Assembly (NCBI GenBank): GCA_023416655.1
Contig: JAEZHK010000034.1
Coordinates: 1 to 12,075 of the forward strand
DNA: 12,075 nt
Direction of reading: 5' to 3'
Origin: Bacillota bacterium
GTDB taxonomy: Bacteria; Bacillota; Clostridia; Christensenellales; Aristaeellaceae
The translations under genes were made by a program, and so were the position numbers. Shown one piece after another: positions 5,699 to 12,075 of the stretch. Numbering within the stretch: the stretch's first letter is position 1; each line of letters begins with the position of its first letter. The notes under the pieces were generated by a model. That model was not told the DNA's origin, did no database searches, and saw nothing but the letters and a program-made list of their open reading frames with translations.

Positions 5699-7066
5699 TC
5701 ACTTCCAGAGAATGTTCTCGAACGTGTTCACAGCGAACTGACGCCAGAGCGACCACTGGTGGCCGTAGGGCAGATGGGAAATCTTGACCGGCACGCCCGC
5801 GTTGGTCAGCCCGATCAGGTACTCCAGCGTGCTGCCCTCGTTGTCCTTACCCATCAACACGGTCTTCTGCCCCGCCTTTTCGCCTTCCTTGTCCGCCTCG
5901 AGGTGATAAAGGGAGCGGGTCACCACGAAGTCATAATCGCCGTAGCCGATGAAGATGTGCTTATCCTTGAGCTGGGGCAGCGTGTAGTCCGGCTGGATGT
6001 CGCCCAGGAACGGCGCGCTGAACAGCGCGAAGTAGTCGAAGGTATCCGTGTAGTGGAACAGGCCGTACCCCACGGTGGCGCCGCCCATCGAGAGGCCCGC
6101 GAACGCGCGGTGCGCCGGGTCCTCGGCGGCGTTGTAGGTTTCGGACATGTGCGGGAGGATGGTGTTTACCACGAAGTCCAGGATGGCCGGGCGGTCCCAG
6201 CGGAAGGTGTCGTTGGGGAAGTCGGAACCGCAAGGCGTGACCACGATGGTGGGCTCCATGCGGCCCTCGGCGATCATGTTGTCCAGGATATTGACGAGGC
6301 CGTTGTTGAACCAACTGCCGTCATACCCGCCGCCGCCGTGGAACAACACGAGAATCGGGTACGGCTCTGCTCGGGTCACGTCGTATCCATAGGGCAGGTA
6401 GACGCCGTAGGAGGTTTCGATGCCGCCGGCCGACTTTGCGGACTCAAACAGCACCTTGCCGTTTTCCGTGGCGCGCGGCGCTTCCTCCGGCCGGGCGACG
6501 GTTTTCGCCTGCTTAACCTCGTCGTAGGGCACATAGACGCTGGTCAGGCACTCCTCGCCGTTCAGTTCGGCATTGGGGTCGATGATGTAGTGGGTGTTGT
6601 TCGGATCGGCCACCATGACCGCATCGGTATAATCGGTCAGTTCCGCGCCATCTTTGCCGCCCACATAGAAGCGGTAGTTCCAGGTACCAGTGGGCAGCGG
6701 GATGGTGTAGGACCAGATGCCCGTCGCCTCATCCTTCACCATATCAGCAGTAGGCCAGCCCTTGGTGTGCCAGATGGTGTCGCCATCCTGCCATTCGGCG
6801 GGCGTCGCGTTCTCGCTGGTCACAAAGGACGCCTGATCCATGGCGGAGAACACCCACTCGCCATAGATGCGCACGCGAGTGGCGTCCGGGGCCTTGCAGC
6901 GGAAGGTCACGAAGTAGCCGGTGGGCGAATCGGTGGACTTCACGACGGTGGTTTTTTCCAGCGCGGCAAACTCTGCCTCGGTAAAGCCTTCATAGGTTGC
7001 GGCGAAGGCCGCGAAGCAGGAAAGCAGCAAACACACAGTCAGCGCCAGGGACATGAGTTTCTTCAC
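5699..7066 (-). CDS. Secreted CE1-like esterase with N-terminal E-set domain (feruloyl/acetyl-xylan esterase type)
   Basis: This enzyme probably hydrolyses ester links, such as feruloyl or acetyl groups, on polysaccharides outside the cell. Numbered from the GTG at 7066 (455 residues), an export signal covers about 1-22; a lipobox-like LLSC (Cys17) leaves a lipoprotein anchor possible. An E-set/CBM48-like beta domain at about 45-165 (VTFRCKAPDATRVRIYG and WSYTIPLPTGTWNYRFYV) is typical at the front of these esterases. The PF00756-type alpha/beta hydrolase follows: oxyanion HGGGG (243-247), nucleophile Ser326 in GLSMGG, a likely acid Asp377 or Asp379 (GYGDYDF) and His436 (PYGHQW). The start at 7066 is chosen because AAGGAG (7075-7080) sits eight bases before it; that same motif overlaps the GTG at 7075, which therefore cannot be the start. 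Last gene of the presumed operon. Confidence 0.85.
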   Translation of the reverse strand: MKKLMSLALTVCLLLSCFAAFAATYEGFTEAEFAALEKTTVVKSTDSPTGYFVTFRCKAPDATRVRIYGEWVFSAMDQASFVTSENATPAEWQDGDTIWHTKGWPTADMVKDEATGIWSYTIPLPTGTWNYRFYVGGKDGAELTDYTDAVMVADPNNTHYIIDPNAELNGEECLTSVYVPYDEVKQAKTVARPEEAPRATENGKVLFESAKSAGGIETSYGVYLPYGYDVTRAEPYPILVLFHGGGGYDGSWFNNGLVNILDNMIAEGRMEPTIVVTPCGSDFPNDTFRWDRPAILDFVVNTILPHMSETYNAAEDPAHRAFAGLSMGGATVGYGLFHYTDTFDYFALFSAPFLGDIQPDYTLPQLKDKHIFIGYGDYDFVVTRSLYHLEADKEGEKAGQKTVLMGKDNEGSTLEYLIGLTNAGVPVKISHLPYGHQWSLWRQFAVNTFENILWK

Positions 7067-7095
7067 GCGGATCACTCCTTCAATCTTCTATGGAA

Positions 7096-7125
7096 CTTGC
7101 GCCGCGCCTTTCGGCGCGGCGCAAG
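7096..7125 (-). terminator. GC-rich 13-bp hairpin between two esterase genes
   Basis: CTTGCGCCGCGCC (7096-7108) and GGCGCGGCGCAAG (7113-7125) are perfectly complementary around a TTTC loop. The hairpin lies ten bases beyond the stop of the upstream type-B esterase and about 15 bases before the ribosome site of the next gene. There is no U-run, so it may be a partial terminator or an mRNA-protecting structure that lowers expression of the last gene. Confidence 0.6.
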
Positions 7126-7134
7126 CTTGGGGCG

Positions 7135-8727
7135 TTACTTGGCGGTCATCAGCTCGATCAGCTTGGCGTCATCCAGCGTCCGGGTGCCGCTCGCCACGTC
7201 AAAGACCATGGTGTTCATGCTCTCGGGGGTATAGGGCAGCCACTCGAGGCCCTCCTGGCTGGGGTTGCCGGTCTTGGCGAAGTTGACCCAAGCGGTGGCC
7301 ATCTGGTCCTGGATGCGGTGGGCGTTTTCGTCGCCGCCGGTGGCCAGCGTGACGATCGGGATGTCCACGTTGTGGAACACGTAAATCAGGTCGGCGCAGT
7401 GGAAGGCGGTGGTGCCGCCGTTGACCGGCGCTTCGTAGTTGAAGAGGAAGTTGTAGACCGGGGCGGAGCCGCTGTCAAGCTTGGTCTTCAGCGTGCCCTT
7501 TGCGCTTACGCGGTTGGTGGGCGCGAAGAAGAACGCATCCTGCACCTTCTTCTCCGGGAACACCTTGGCGAACTCTTCCTTGATGGCGTCGGCCTTGTCG
7601 CCGAACTTCTCCGCAAGATTTTTGGCGATCTCCTCGTCGGACCACTCGTTCTTGCGGCCGTCGCCCACTTTGAAGGTGCTGGTCTGCTCGGTGAACACGG
7701 TGCCCACCATCAGCGGGATGTCCTTGGTGAAGTCGCAGAGGGCTTCCTGCACCAGGTTGCCGTCGGCCTCGGGCCGCCAGGAAACGGTGCGGTTTTCGGC
7801 CTTCAGCTCCTCATTGAGCTTTGCGACCGCCGCGGTGGCCGCGGTGATGAACGGGGCGGTGGGCACAGCCTTCAGTCCTTCGACATCGCCGTCGGCAAGG
7901 CCCAGAACTTCAAAGGTGTACTTGGCGATCTTCTGGGCGTCTTCCTTTTTCAAGTAGCTGGCGCTGCCGCTGTGGACGACCGCCTGCTTGAACAGGCCTT
8001 CCGCGGAGGGCATGCGCAGAAGGGTCAGCACCTTGCCGCCGCCGCCCGACTGGCCAAAGATGGTTACATTGGACGGGTCGCCGCCGAAGGCCGCGATGTT
8101 GTCCTTGACCCACTGAAGAGCGACGACGATGTCCGCCATGCCCAGGTTCGGCGTGTTCTTGTAGGCATCGCCGTAGCCAGAGAGATCAAGGAAGCCCAGC
8201 GCGTTCAGACGGTGGTTCAGAGTCACAACCACCACGTCGCCGTAATCAGCCAGGTTGGCCCCGTCATAGGCCCAGGATTCGATGGAGGAGCCGTTGGTAA
8301 ACCCGCCGCCGTGCAGGAACACCATGACCGGCTTCTTGGCCGCGGCGTCCGGGGCCTTGGTCCAGATGTTCAGGAACTGGCAGGTCTCGTTCTGGATCCA
8401 GTAGCGGTGCGGCCACACGAATTCATCCGCGCCGACGGCGGTCTGCTCCGGGATGGGGCAGATGGCGCCGTAAGCCTGGGCGGCCTTCACGCCTTCCCAG
8501 GGCTCGACCGCTTTTGGCTCTTCAAACCGGCCCGCGGTGGCGTAGGGGATGCCCGCGAAGGCGTAGATATCGCCGTTCATGTAGCCCATGAGCTTGCCAA
8601 ACTGGGTTTCGACCACCGGCGGGTTCAGGTTGGGGGTGGCGTCCGCCGCAAAGGATACGGGCGCGAATGCGGCCACCATCGTCAGCGCGCACAGGACAGC
8701 CAGAGCGATACGCAGATACCTCTTCAT
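7135..8727 (-). CDS. Secreted type-B carboxylesterase (COesterase family)
   Basis: This 530-residue alpha/beta hydrolase should cleave carboxylic esters outside the membrane. An export signal covers 1-27 (cleavage after VSFA). Family landmarks occur in order: YAFAGIPYA (55-63), VMVFLHGGGFTNG forming the oxyanion hole (134-146), NHRLNALGFL (171-180), LQWVKDNIAAFGGDPSNVTIFG (204-225) and nucleophile Ser227 in GQSGGG. His443 (AFHCADL) is the likely base. The catalytic acid is usually Glu in a GxNxDEG-like context; here the aligned segment is GTVFTEQTS, with Glu347 the best candidate. The EDCLYLN motif common in the family is replaced by NETCQFLN (113-120). The start has AGGGAGG eight bases upstream (8736-8742). 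It is about half identical in layout to its neighbour but clearly diverged. Substrate unknown; an acylated plant glycan is an inference from the neighbouring sugar transporter. Confidence 0.87.
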   Translation of the reverse strand: MKRYLRIALAVLCALTMVAAFAPVSFAADATPNLNPPVVETQFGKLMGYMNGDIYAFAGIPYATAGRFEEPKAVEPWEGVKAAQAYGAICPIPEQTAVGADEFVWPHRYWIQNETCQFLNIWTKAPDAAAKKPVMVFLHGGGFTNGSSIESWAYDGANLADYGDVVVVTLNHRLNALGFLDLSGYGDAYKNTPNLGMADIVVALQWVKDNIAAFGGDPSNVTIFGQSGGGGKVLTLLRMPSAEGLFKQAVVHSGSASYLKKEDAQKIAKYTFEVLGLADGDVEGLKAVPTAPFITAATAAVAKLNEELKAENRTVSWRPEADGNLVQEALCDFTKDIPLMVGTVFTEQTSTFKVGDGRKNEWSDEEIAKNLAEKFGDKADAIKEEFAKVFPEKKVQDAFFFAPTNRVSAKGTLKTKLDSGSAPVYNFLFNYEAPVNGGTTAFHCADLIYVFHNVDIPIVTLATGGDENAHRIQDQMATAWVNFAKTGNPSQEGLEWLPYTPESMNTMVFDVASGTRTLDDAKLIELMTAK

Positions 8728-8800
8728 GAATGAGTCCTCCCTGATTGATTTTAGTGAAACGGGGTGTCGGTCGTGCGTGTTCTTGGGGGGGCTTGTCTCC

Positions 8801-8826
8801 CGCCGGGGCGCGGCCGCGCCCCGGCG
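8801..8826. repeat. Perfect 26-bp GC-only palindrome
   Basis: The sequence is its own reverse complement over all 26 bases, centred between 8813 and 8814 on GCGGCCGC, and consists only of G and C. It starts 11 bases past the stop of the minus-strand esterase at 8838. No T-run follows on either strand, so it is not a standard intrinsic terminator; an RNA hairpin in the operon transcript is likely. Confidence 0.7.
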
Positions 8827-8837
8827 AAACCTGAATG

Positions 8838-10481
8838 CTACTTGAGGAAGTCCTGAAGGCCGTTGACGGTGATGATCTGTTCGCGCATCAGGTCATCGCG
8901 GGCGGCCAGCTTGGTGCCAGCGTAGAGGTTGGTGCGCGGCGCGAAGGTGTCGCCCAGCTCCATAAAGGCGGGTGCGTCCTTCCGGGCGGCAGGCCAGTAG
9001 GGCAGCGTGCCGCCGTTGGGGTTGCCTGTGGCGATGAAGTTGGCCCAGTAGGAGGAGAACTTGTCGGCAATCTCATAATCGATGGGTTCCCAGTCGCGCT
9101 GCTCCGGGATGTCGCGCATCGAATTGAAGGTATACCAGAGTTCGGAGCTGTGCCACGCCCAGCGGATGTCCTCCTCACGGCCCGGCGTCCTGTGGGTGAA
9201 GTAGTAGGGGAATAGGTTGCTGCCTGGGTTAAGACCGCTGAGCGCCTGGCCGATGATCATGTTCTGGGTCGCGCCCTGGTCGCCGCGCAGCCGGAGGGAT
9301 TCCATCGTCGCGCCGACGTCGTTGGTGCCCTTGTAGAGCTCGGCGAAGTTGTACTTGTCAAAGAGGTCGCCGTAGGTCTTCCTGGCCGCCTCCATGATGT
9401 CGGCCTGGGGCGTGACGACGAACTCCGCGTTGCCCTCGCCGCTGTTGGAGCCGAACAGCAGGTTCTTGCCCTCCAGCGCGCCTTCCTTGAGGAAGAACTC
9501 CTTGGGGGTTTCGGTCAGCACATAGCCGTCCGTGCAGGGGGAGAAACCCTTGCCGTACACCTCGGTCTTGGGCGTGTTCTCGCTCATGAAGGCGGAGGTG
9601 GGCAGCCCACGCAGTTCCTCCACCGTCAGGTTTTCGTAGCCCTTTTCCTTCAGATAGGCCTCGCAGTTCTCCTGGGTCTTCTCCAGCGTCACGCGGGTGC
9701 CGAGTGCGCCGAAACTCGAGTCCATGATCGCCTGGTGGAAGAGGCCTTTCGCCAGCGGCGAGGTCATCAGCGCCGTGGAGTTGCCCGCGCCCGCGGACTG
9801 ACCCGCGATGGTCACCCGGCCCGGGTCACCGCCGAAGGCCGCGATGTTCTTCTGAACCCACTTGAGGCTCTGGATCAGGTCCAGGAGGCCATAGTTGCCA
9901 CTGGTGCCGGTCTCGGACGCCTCGGACAGCGCCTTGGTGGCCATCCAGCCGAACACGCCCATACGGTACTCGACGGACACAACAATCACGCCCTTGGCGG
10001 CCAGCTTCGAAGGCTCAAACTCCGGCTCCCAGCTGTAGCCGTGCATGTTCGCACCGCCGTGGATCCACACCAGCACCGGCAGATTCGCGTCCGCCTGGGT
10101 GGCGGGGGTGACCACGTTCAGGTACAGGCAGTCCTCGCTCATGGGCGGTTTCGCATTGAACCAGAGATAGTAGAACTCGGGGCCCCACCAGTCGGTGGTG
10201 CTGAGGATCTGCATCGCCATGGGCGCGTAGGTGTCGCAGGCCTTCACGCCCTCCCAGGGATCGGCCTCCACCGGCGCCGCCCAGCGCAGCTCACCCACCG
10301 GGGGCTTGGCAAACGGGATGCCCTTGTAATAAGTAGCGCCGTTCTCAAACATGCCGGACACCTGGCCCTTGTCGGTCGCTACGACGCCCAGGCCGGGCGC
10401 AGCCTCTCCTGCCGCCTCCGCGAGCGCCGCCAACGGAAGCACGAGCAAGCACACCAACAGCAGGGATACCAACCTCTTCAT
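8838..10481 (-). CDS. Secreted type-B carboxylesterase (COesterase family), canonical catalytic triad
   Basis: This 547-residue exported esterase has a signal peptide at about 1-21 (cleavage near LAALA). Motifs in order are YYKGIPFAKPPVGELRW (51-67), the family signature SEDCLYLNVVTP (115-126), the oxyanion region VLVWIHGGANMHG (136-148), EYRMGVFGW (171-179), KWVQKNIAAFGGDPGRVTI (207-225) and nucleophile Ser229 in GQSAGAG. The acid is Glu349 (GSNSGEG) and the base His444 (WAWHSSELWYTF). The C-terminal WANFIATGNPNG is also typical. Length matches para-nitrobenzyl-esterase-like bacterial members. AAAGGGGAG at 10489-10497 precedes the ATG by seven bases. It lies between the sugar permease and a second paralogous esterase on the same strand, so co-transcription is likely. 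Its true substrate cannot be read from sequence. Confidence 0.9.
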   Translation of the reverse strand: MKRLVSLLLVCLLVLPLAALAEAAGEAAPGLGVVATDKGQVSGMFENGATYYKGIPFAKPPVGELRWAAPVEADPWEGVKACDTYAPMAMQILSTTDWWGPEFYYLWFNAKPPMSEDCLYLNVVTPATQADANLPVLVWIHGGANMHGYSWEPEFEPSKLAAKGVIVVSVEYRMGVFGWMATKALSEASETGTSGNYGLLDLIQSLKWVQKNIAAFGGDPGRVTIAGQSAGAGNSTALMTSPLAKGLFHQAIMDSSFGALGTRVTLEKTQENCEAYLKEKGYENLTVEELRGLPTSAFMSENTPKTEVYGKGFSPCTDGYVLTETPKEFFLKEGALEGKNLLFGSNSGEGNAEFVVTPQADIMEAARKTYGDLFDKYNFAELYKGTNDVGATMESLRLRGDQGATQNMIIGQALSGLNPGSNLFPYYFTHRTPGREEDIRWAWHSSELWYTFNSMRDIPEQRDWEPIDYEIADKFSSYWANFIATGNPNGGTLPYWPAARKDAPAFMELGDTFAPRTNLYAGTKLAARDDLMREQIITVNGLQDFLK

Positions 10482-10648
10482 GATCCATCTCCCCTTTCAC
10501 GTTAAGCCCCATGGCAAACCTTGACGGGTTCGAAAACGCATCCTTTGCGGGTCCTGGGATGGTCCGAATTCAGGCGGCAAGGCGAAAGCTGTCGCCAACC
10601 GGTGCGGTTTACGCCGGTCTTTCGGCTTTGGTTGTGTCGGTCGGAAAG
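10482..10648. other. Spacer between the permease and esterase genes
   Basis: These 167 bases carry the esterase ribosome site and no gene. I see no good minus-strand promoter. A bulged hairpin (ACCG/CGGT plus GCG/CGC around 10598-10618), with CAACC and GGTTG outside it, could form just past the permease stop, but it has no U-run. It is uncertain whether the esterases have their own promoter here. Confidence 0.35.
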
Positions 10649-11851
10649 CTACTTCTTGTGGGAGATGACGTCGAAGGCGACCGCCAAGATGAAGATGGCC
10701 CCCTTGACCACGTACTGGAACGAAATGTCCACGCCCAGAAGGTTCATGCCGTTGGTCAGCGACATGATGACCAGCGCACCGACGATGGTGTTCGTGACTT
10801 TTCCCACGCCGCCCGAGACCGACACGCCGCCGATATACGAAGAGGCGATGGCGTCCAGCTCGAAGCCCACACCCGCGGCGGGGGTGGCAGAAGCCAGGCG
10901 CGAGGTGTAGAGTATGCCGCCCAACGCGGCCAGCATGCTCATGGAGCAGAACATGATGAAGGTGACTTTCGTCACGTCGATGCCGGAAAGCTCCGCCGCC
11001 TCGGTGTTGCCGCCGATGGCGTAGATGCTGCGGCCGAACTGGGTCTGGGTCAGCATGAAGTTGTAGAGGATCAGTACGATTCCGACGATCACCGCCGTCC
11101 AGGGCAGCCCCTTGTAGGTGGCGAGGATCCAGGTGACCTCCGCCAGCACCGCGATGATCGCCAGCAGCTTCAGCGCGAACACCGGCAGAGAGGCCACCTT
11201 GAACTGGTACCGCTGCATGTTACGGCGGGCCCGCAGCTGCGTAAAGAGGATGATGAGCGCCCCCGCGGCGCCGATGAGCAGCGTGAGGAGGTGCACGCCG
11301 CCCACCGCGCCCTTGAAGAGGTCCGGCACAAAGCCGTTGGACAGCGCGCGGAACGCCTCGTCCCGCACGATGATCGTGCCGGTGCCGGCGGTGACCATCG
11401 AAAGGAGGCCTCGGAAGATGAACATGCCGGCCAGCGTGGTCACGAATGCCGGAACGCCCACCTTGGCCACCAGAAAGCCCTGATACATGCCAATCACAAT
11501 GCCCACGAGGAGCATCACCGGGATCACCATCCATGTAGCCCAGCCCAACATGAGCAGCCGGGCTGCGAGGGCTCCGACGAACCCGGCCACGAACCCCACG
11601 GAAAGGTCGATGTGCTTGATGATCAAAATGCAGGTCATGCCGATGGCGAGGACCGCCACATAGCCCGTCTGGTTCATCAGGTCCGAAAGGTTCCGGGGCG
11701 ACAAGAACAGCCCCTTGGTCATCACCGCGAAGATAAAGAAAATCACAACCAGCGCGATGTACATCGCGTAGTCCCGAACATTGTTTCTCATCAGCGACCA
11801 GGCGCCCTCCCCGGCCTTTTTCCTGACGGCAATCCCTTCGCCCATGCTCAT
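10649..11851 (-). CDS. Sugar ABC transporter permease, XylH/MmsB type (BPD_transp_2 family)
   Basis: This 400-residue inner-membrane protein forms the channel of a monosaccharide importer. About ten to eleven hydrophobic segments are visible, near residues 28-46, 62-79, 84-104, 107-126, 130-150, 186-204, 222-245, 250-267, 293-313, 350-366 and 378-396. Family landmarks are HIDLSVG (80-86), the cytoplasmic coupling loop GNTEAAELSGID (281-292) that meets the ATPase, and ELDAIASSYIGGVSVSGGVG (331-350). The length and the extra charged loop at about 205-220 resemble XylH/MmsB rather than the shorter RbsC. The ATG overlaps the ATPase stop (ATGA), and AGGAGG lies at 11859-11864, seven bases upstream. 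The partner binding protein is not in the window. Substrate is probably xylose or another plant sugar, but this is inferred from family and context only. Confidence 0.9.
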   Translation of the reverse strand: MSMGEGIAVRKKAGEGAWSLMRNNVRDYAMYIALVVIFFIFAVMTKGLFLSPRNLSDLMNQTGYVAVLAIGMTCILIIKHIDLSVGFVAGFVGALAARLLMLGWATWMVIPVMLLVGIVIGMYQGFLVAKVGVPAFVTTLAGMFIFRGLLSMVTAGTGTIIVRDEAFRALSNGFVPDLFKGAVGGVHLLTLLIGAAGALIILFTQLRARRNMQRYQFKVASLPVFALKLLAIIAVLAEVTWILATYKGLPWTAVIVGIVLILYNFMLTQTQFGRSIYAIGGNTEAAELSGIDVTKVTFIMFCSMSMLAALGGILYTSRLASATPAAGVGFELDAIASSYIGGVSVSGGVGKVTNTIVGALVIMSLTNGMNLLGVDISFQYVVKGAIFILAVAFDVISHKK

Positions 11852-12075
11852 GCGGGCACCTCCTGTGTCTTGGTGGCCATCGCCATCACGTTCTGCTCCG
11901 TGGCGTCGGCGGCGTCGATTTCCCCGGCGATGCCGCCCTCGGAGAGCACGTACAGCCGGTCGCTCATGCCCAGGATTTCGAGCAGCTCCGAGGAGATCAT
12001 GATAATGCTCATGCCCCGTTCCACGAGCCTGTTCATGAGGGTGTAGATCTCGTACTTCGCGCCCACGTCGATGCC
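11848..12075 (-). CDS. Sugar ABC transporter ATPase, C-terminal end (XylG/MglA/GguA type), partial
   Basis: The frame is open to the right window edge, so the N-terminal part is cut off. The visible 75 residues read GIDVGAKYEIYTLMNRL, then GMSIIMISSELLEILGMSDRLYVLSEGGIAGEI. GIDVGAK directly follows the Walker B/D-loop region in sugar-type ABC ATPases with two fused nucleotide-binding domains, and MISSELLEILGMSDR carries the Ser-Ser-Glu switch region typical of the second domain of XylG/MglA/RbsA-like proteins. Its stop overlaps the permease start (ATGA), so the two proteins are translationally coupled and form one importer. Confidence 0.9.
   Translation of the reverse strand, partial: GIDVGAKYEIYTLMNRLVERGMSIIMISSELLEILGMSDRLYVLSEGGIAGEIDAADATEQNVMAMATKTQEVPA

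Noticed and set aside
5509..5787. GTG-started open frame after the recombinase
   Set aside because: It starts in the right arm of the hairpin, has poor ribosome-site spacing, has no recognisable motif and runs antisense into the esterase gene.
7067..7075. GTG at 7075 as start of the CE1-like esterase
   Set aside because: Its first base is part of the AAGGAG ribosome site; the GTG at 7066 has ideal spacing and gives a normal MKKL-type signal peptide.
5759..7234. Long plus-strand open frame opposite the CE1-like esterase, and similar ones at 7090-8733 and 10511-12046
   Set aside because: They mirror high-GC genes on the other strand whose catalytic motifs or membrane pattern are clear. The translations are low-complexity, rich in Gly/Arg/Val/His, with no domain pattern.

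Overview
The window reads as chromosomal DNA of a high-GC anaerobic Firmicute, probably of the Clostridia. This is an inference from strong AGGAGG-type ribosome sites, a sensor built on the SpoIIE/RsbU/RsbW signalling families, a Firmicute-style XRE repressor, and secreted esterases next to a sugar ABC transporter. No rRNA or tRNA gene is present to name the organism.

Bases 1-2813 (+ strand) hold the end of a small unrecognised gene, possibly a degenerate LytTR-type DNA-binding protein. It is coupled by an ATGA stop/start overlap to a large membrane sensor that joins Cache-like sensing, HAMP, SpoIIE/PP2C phosphatase and RsbW-like ATPase domains in one chain. Its stop codon lies at the edge of a decayed IS3-family transposase (about 2814-3145, - strand).

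Bases 3441-5473 hold a compact mobile-element control module of lower GC than its surroundings. A repressor with two XRE HTH domains (- strand) is divergent from a tyrosine recombinase (+ strand) that carries its own N-terminal Cro/CI-like HTH. Between them are four copies of a 16-bp operator-like sequence, GTGTC-N6-GACAC: two perfect in their arms, one with a single arm mismatch and one degenerate. They sit on the predicted promoters. A long hairpin follows the recombinase stop. No excisionase, relaxase, capsid or cargo gene is visible.

Bases 5699-12075 (- strand) form a probable carbohydrate-use operon. In transcription order it holds a sugar ABC ATPase (only its C-terminus is inside the window), an ABC permease of the XylH/MmsB type, two secreted type-B carboxylesterases and a secreted CE1-like esterase with an N-terminal E-set domain. 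The likely theme is removal of acyl groups from plant or other complex polysaccharides outside the cell, followed by import of the released sugar. The promoter, the solute-binding protein and the rest of the ATPase would lie beyond the right edge. GC-rich hairpins follow the two type-B esterase genes.
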